A stretch of 5,850 nucleotides of DNA from DASSKW01 sp035701115 (GTDB taxonomy: Bacteria; Pseudomonadota; Gammaproteobacteria; Natronospirales; REEB76), in the NCBI GenBank assembly GCA_035701115.1, contig DASSOA010000018.1, forward strand, positions 1-5,850, in the 5' to 3' direction. Under the pieces are notes generated by a model. It was given only the letters and a program-made list of their open reading frames with translations, searched no databases and was not told the DNA's origin. A program made the translations under genes and the position numbers. This document shows, one piece after another, positions 5,633-5,850 of this stretch (its first letter is position 1; each line of letters begins with the position of its first letter).

Positions 5633-5850
5633 ATGAAACCTGAAGTTTGCTGGCTGGCCGCCACGGCCATCATGACGGGCCTGCTTTTCATACCGTATAT
5701 CCTGGATCGCATCGCGGTCCGTGGCCTGATGGGTACCATGAAAAACCCCGAAGACACCGACAAACCACAGCATGCCTGGGCGCAACGCGCACAACGCGCG
5801 CATTCCAATGCGGTGGAAAATCTGGTGGTGTTCGCGTCGCTGGTCGCGGC
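5633..5850 (+). CDS. MAPEG family membrane protein, N-terminal part (3' end outside window)
   Basis: An open frame from the ATG with a strong AAGGAG to the right edge gives 72 residues; whole bacterial MAPEG proteins are about 130 residues. A first membrane span covers roughly residues 6-24. A polar loop follows, with M-K-N-P-E-D-T-D-K-P (36-45), then Q-R-A-Q-R-A-H-S-N-A-V-E-N-L (51-64) leading into a second span. R-A-x-x-A-H-x-N-x-x-E-N is the hallmark of the MAPEG superfamily (membrane-associated proteins in eicosanoid and glutathione metabolism), in which the Arg, Asn and Glu of this block help bind glutathione. Some MAPEG proteins are microsomal-type glutathione transferases or peroxidases acting on lipid hydroperoxides; many bacterial ones are uncharacterised. 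It is separated from the lipocalin gene by 94 bases with its own probable promoter, so it may be a separate transcription unit, though in a fitting functional setting. Confidence 0.85.
   Translation, partial: MKPEVCWLAATAIMTGLLFIPYILDRIAVRGLMGTMKNPEDTDKPQHAWAQRAQRAHSNAVENLVVFASLVA

Overview
The window is GC-rich, densely packed and coded almost entirely on the + strand. It reads as a proteobacterial chromosome segment, most likely gammaproteobacterial. This rests on the gene order (flavin amine oxidase, DUF1365, Cfa-like methyltransferase, DUF2878, DUF1295, lipocalin), which I recall from Vibrio/Shewanella/Pseudomonas-type genomes and, in part, from alphaproteobacteria. There are no RNA genes, mobile elements, CRISPR arrays or long repeats.

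Layout: 1-477 is the C-terminal part of an FAD-dependent amine-oxidase-type protein whose start lies left of the window. It is followed by a DUF1365 protein (474-1262), a cyclopropane-fatty-acid-synthase-like methyltransferase (1259-2533), a DUF2878 membrane protein (2530-3084) and a DUF1295 membrane protein (3081-3872). All four junctions among these five genes are 4-base ATGA overlaps, so they form one translationally coupled unit. After a 3-base gap and a good Shine-Dalgarno comes a second, quite different Cfa-superfamily methyltransferase (3876-4955), which resembles plant coclaurine N-methyltransferases. A Blc-type lipocalin lipoprotein follows (4984-5538). After a 94-base gap holding a plausible promoter, a MAPEG-family membrane protein begins (5633) and runs off the right edge.

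How the genes may work together: the set looks like a membrane-lipid modification and stress operon. A flavin oxidoreductase and a Cfa-like enzyme could act successively on unsaturated acyl chains of phospholipids. Two small integral membrane proteins, one of the steroid-5-alpha-reductase-like DUF1295 type, could support or extend that chemistry, and an outer-membrane lipocalin could carry lipids. In Rhodobacter sphaeroides, homologous amine-oxidase and Cfa-like genes belong to the RpoE-ChrR singlet-oxygen response and have been tied to furan/methylated fatty acid synthesis. Whether this cluster makes such a lipid is inference.

The points most worth following are the altered bicarbonate-site residues in the first Cfa-like enzyme, the plant-alkaloid-like second methyltransferase placed beside it, and the unexplained DUF1365/DUF2878/DUF1295 proteins locked into the same coupled unit.
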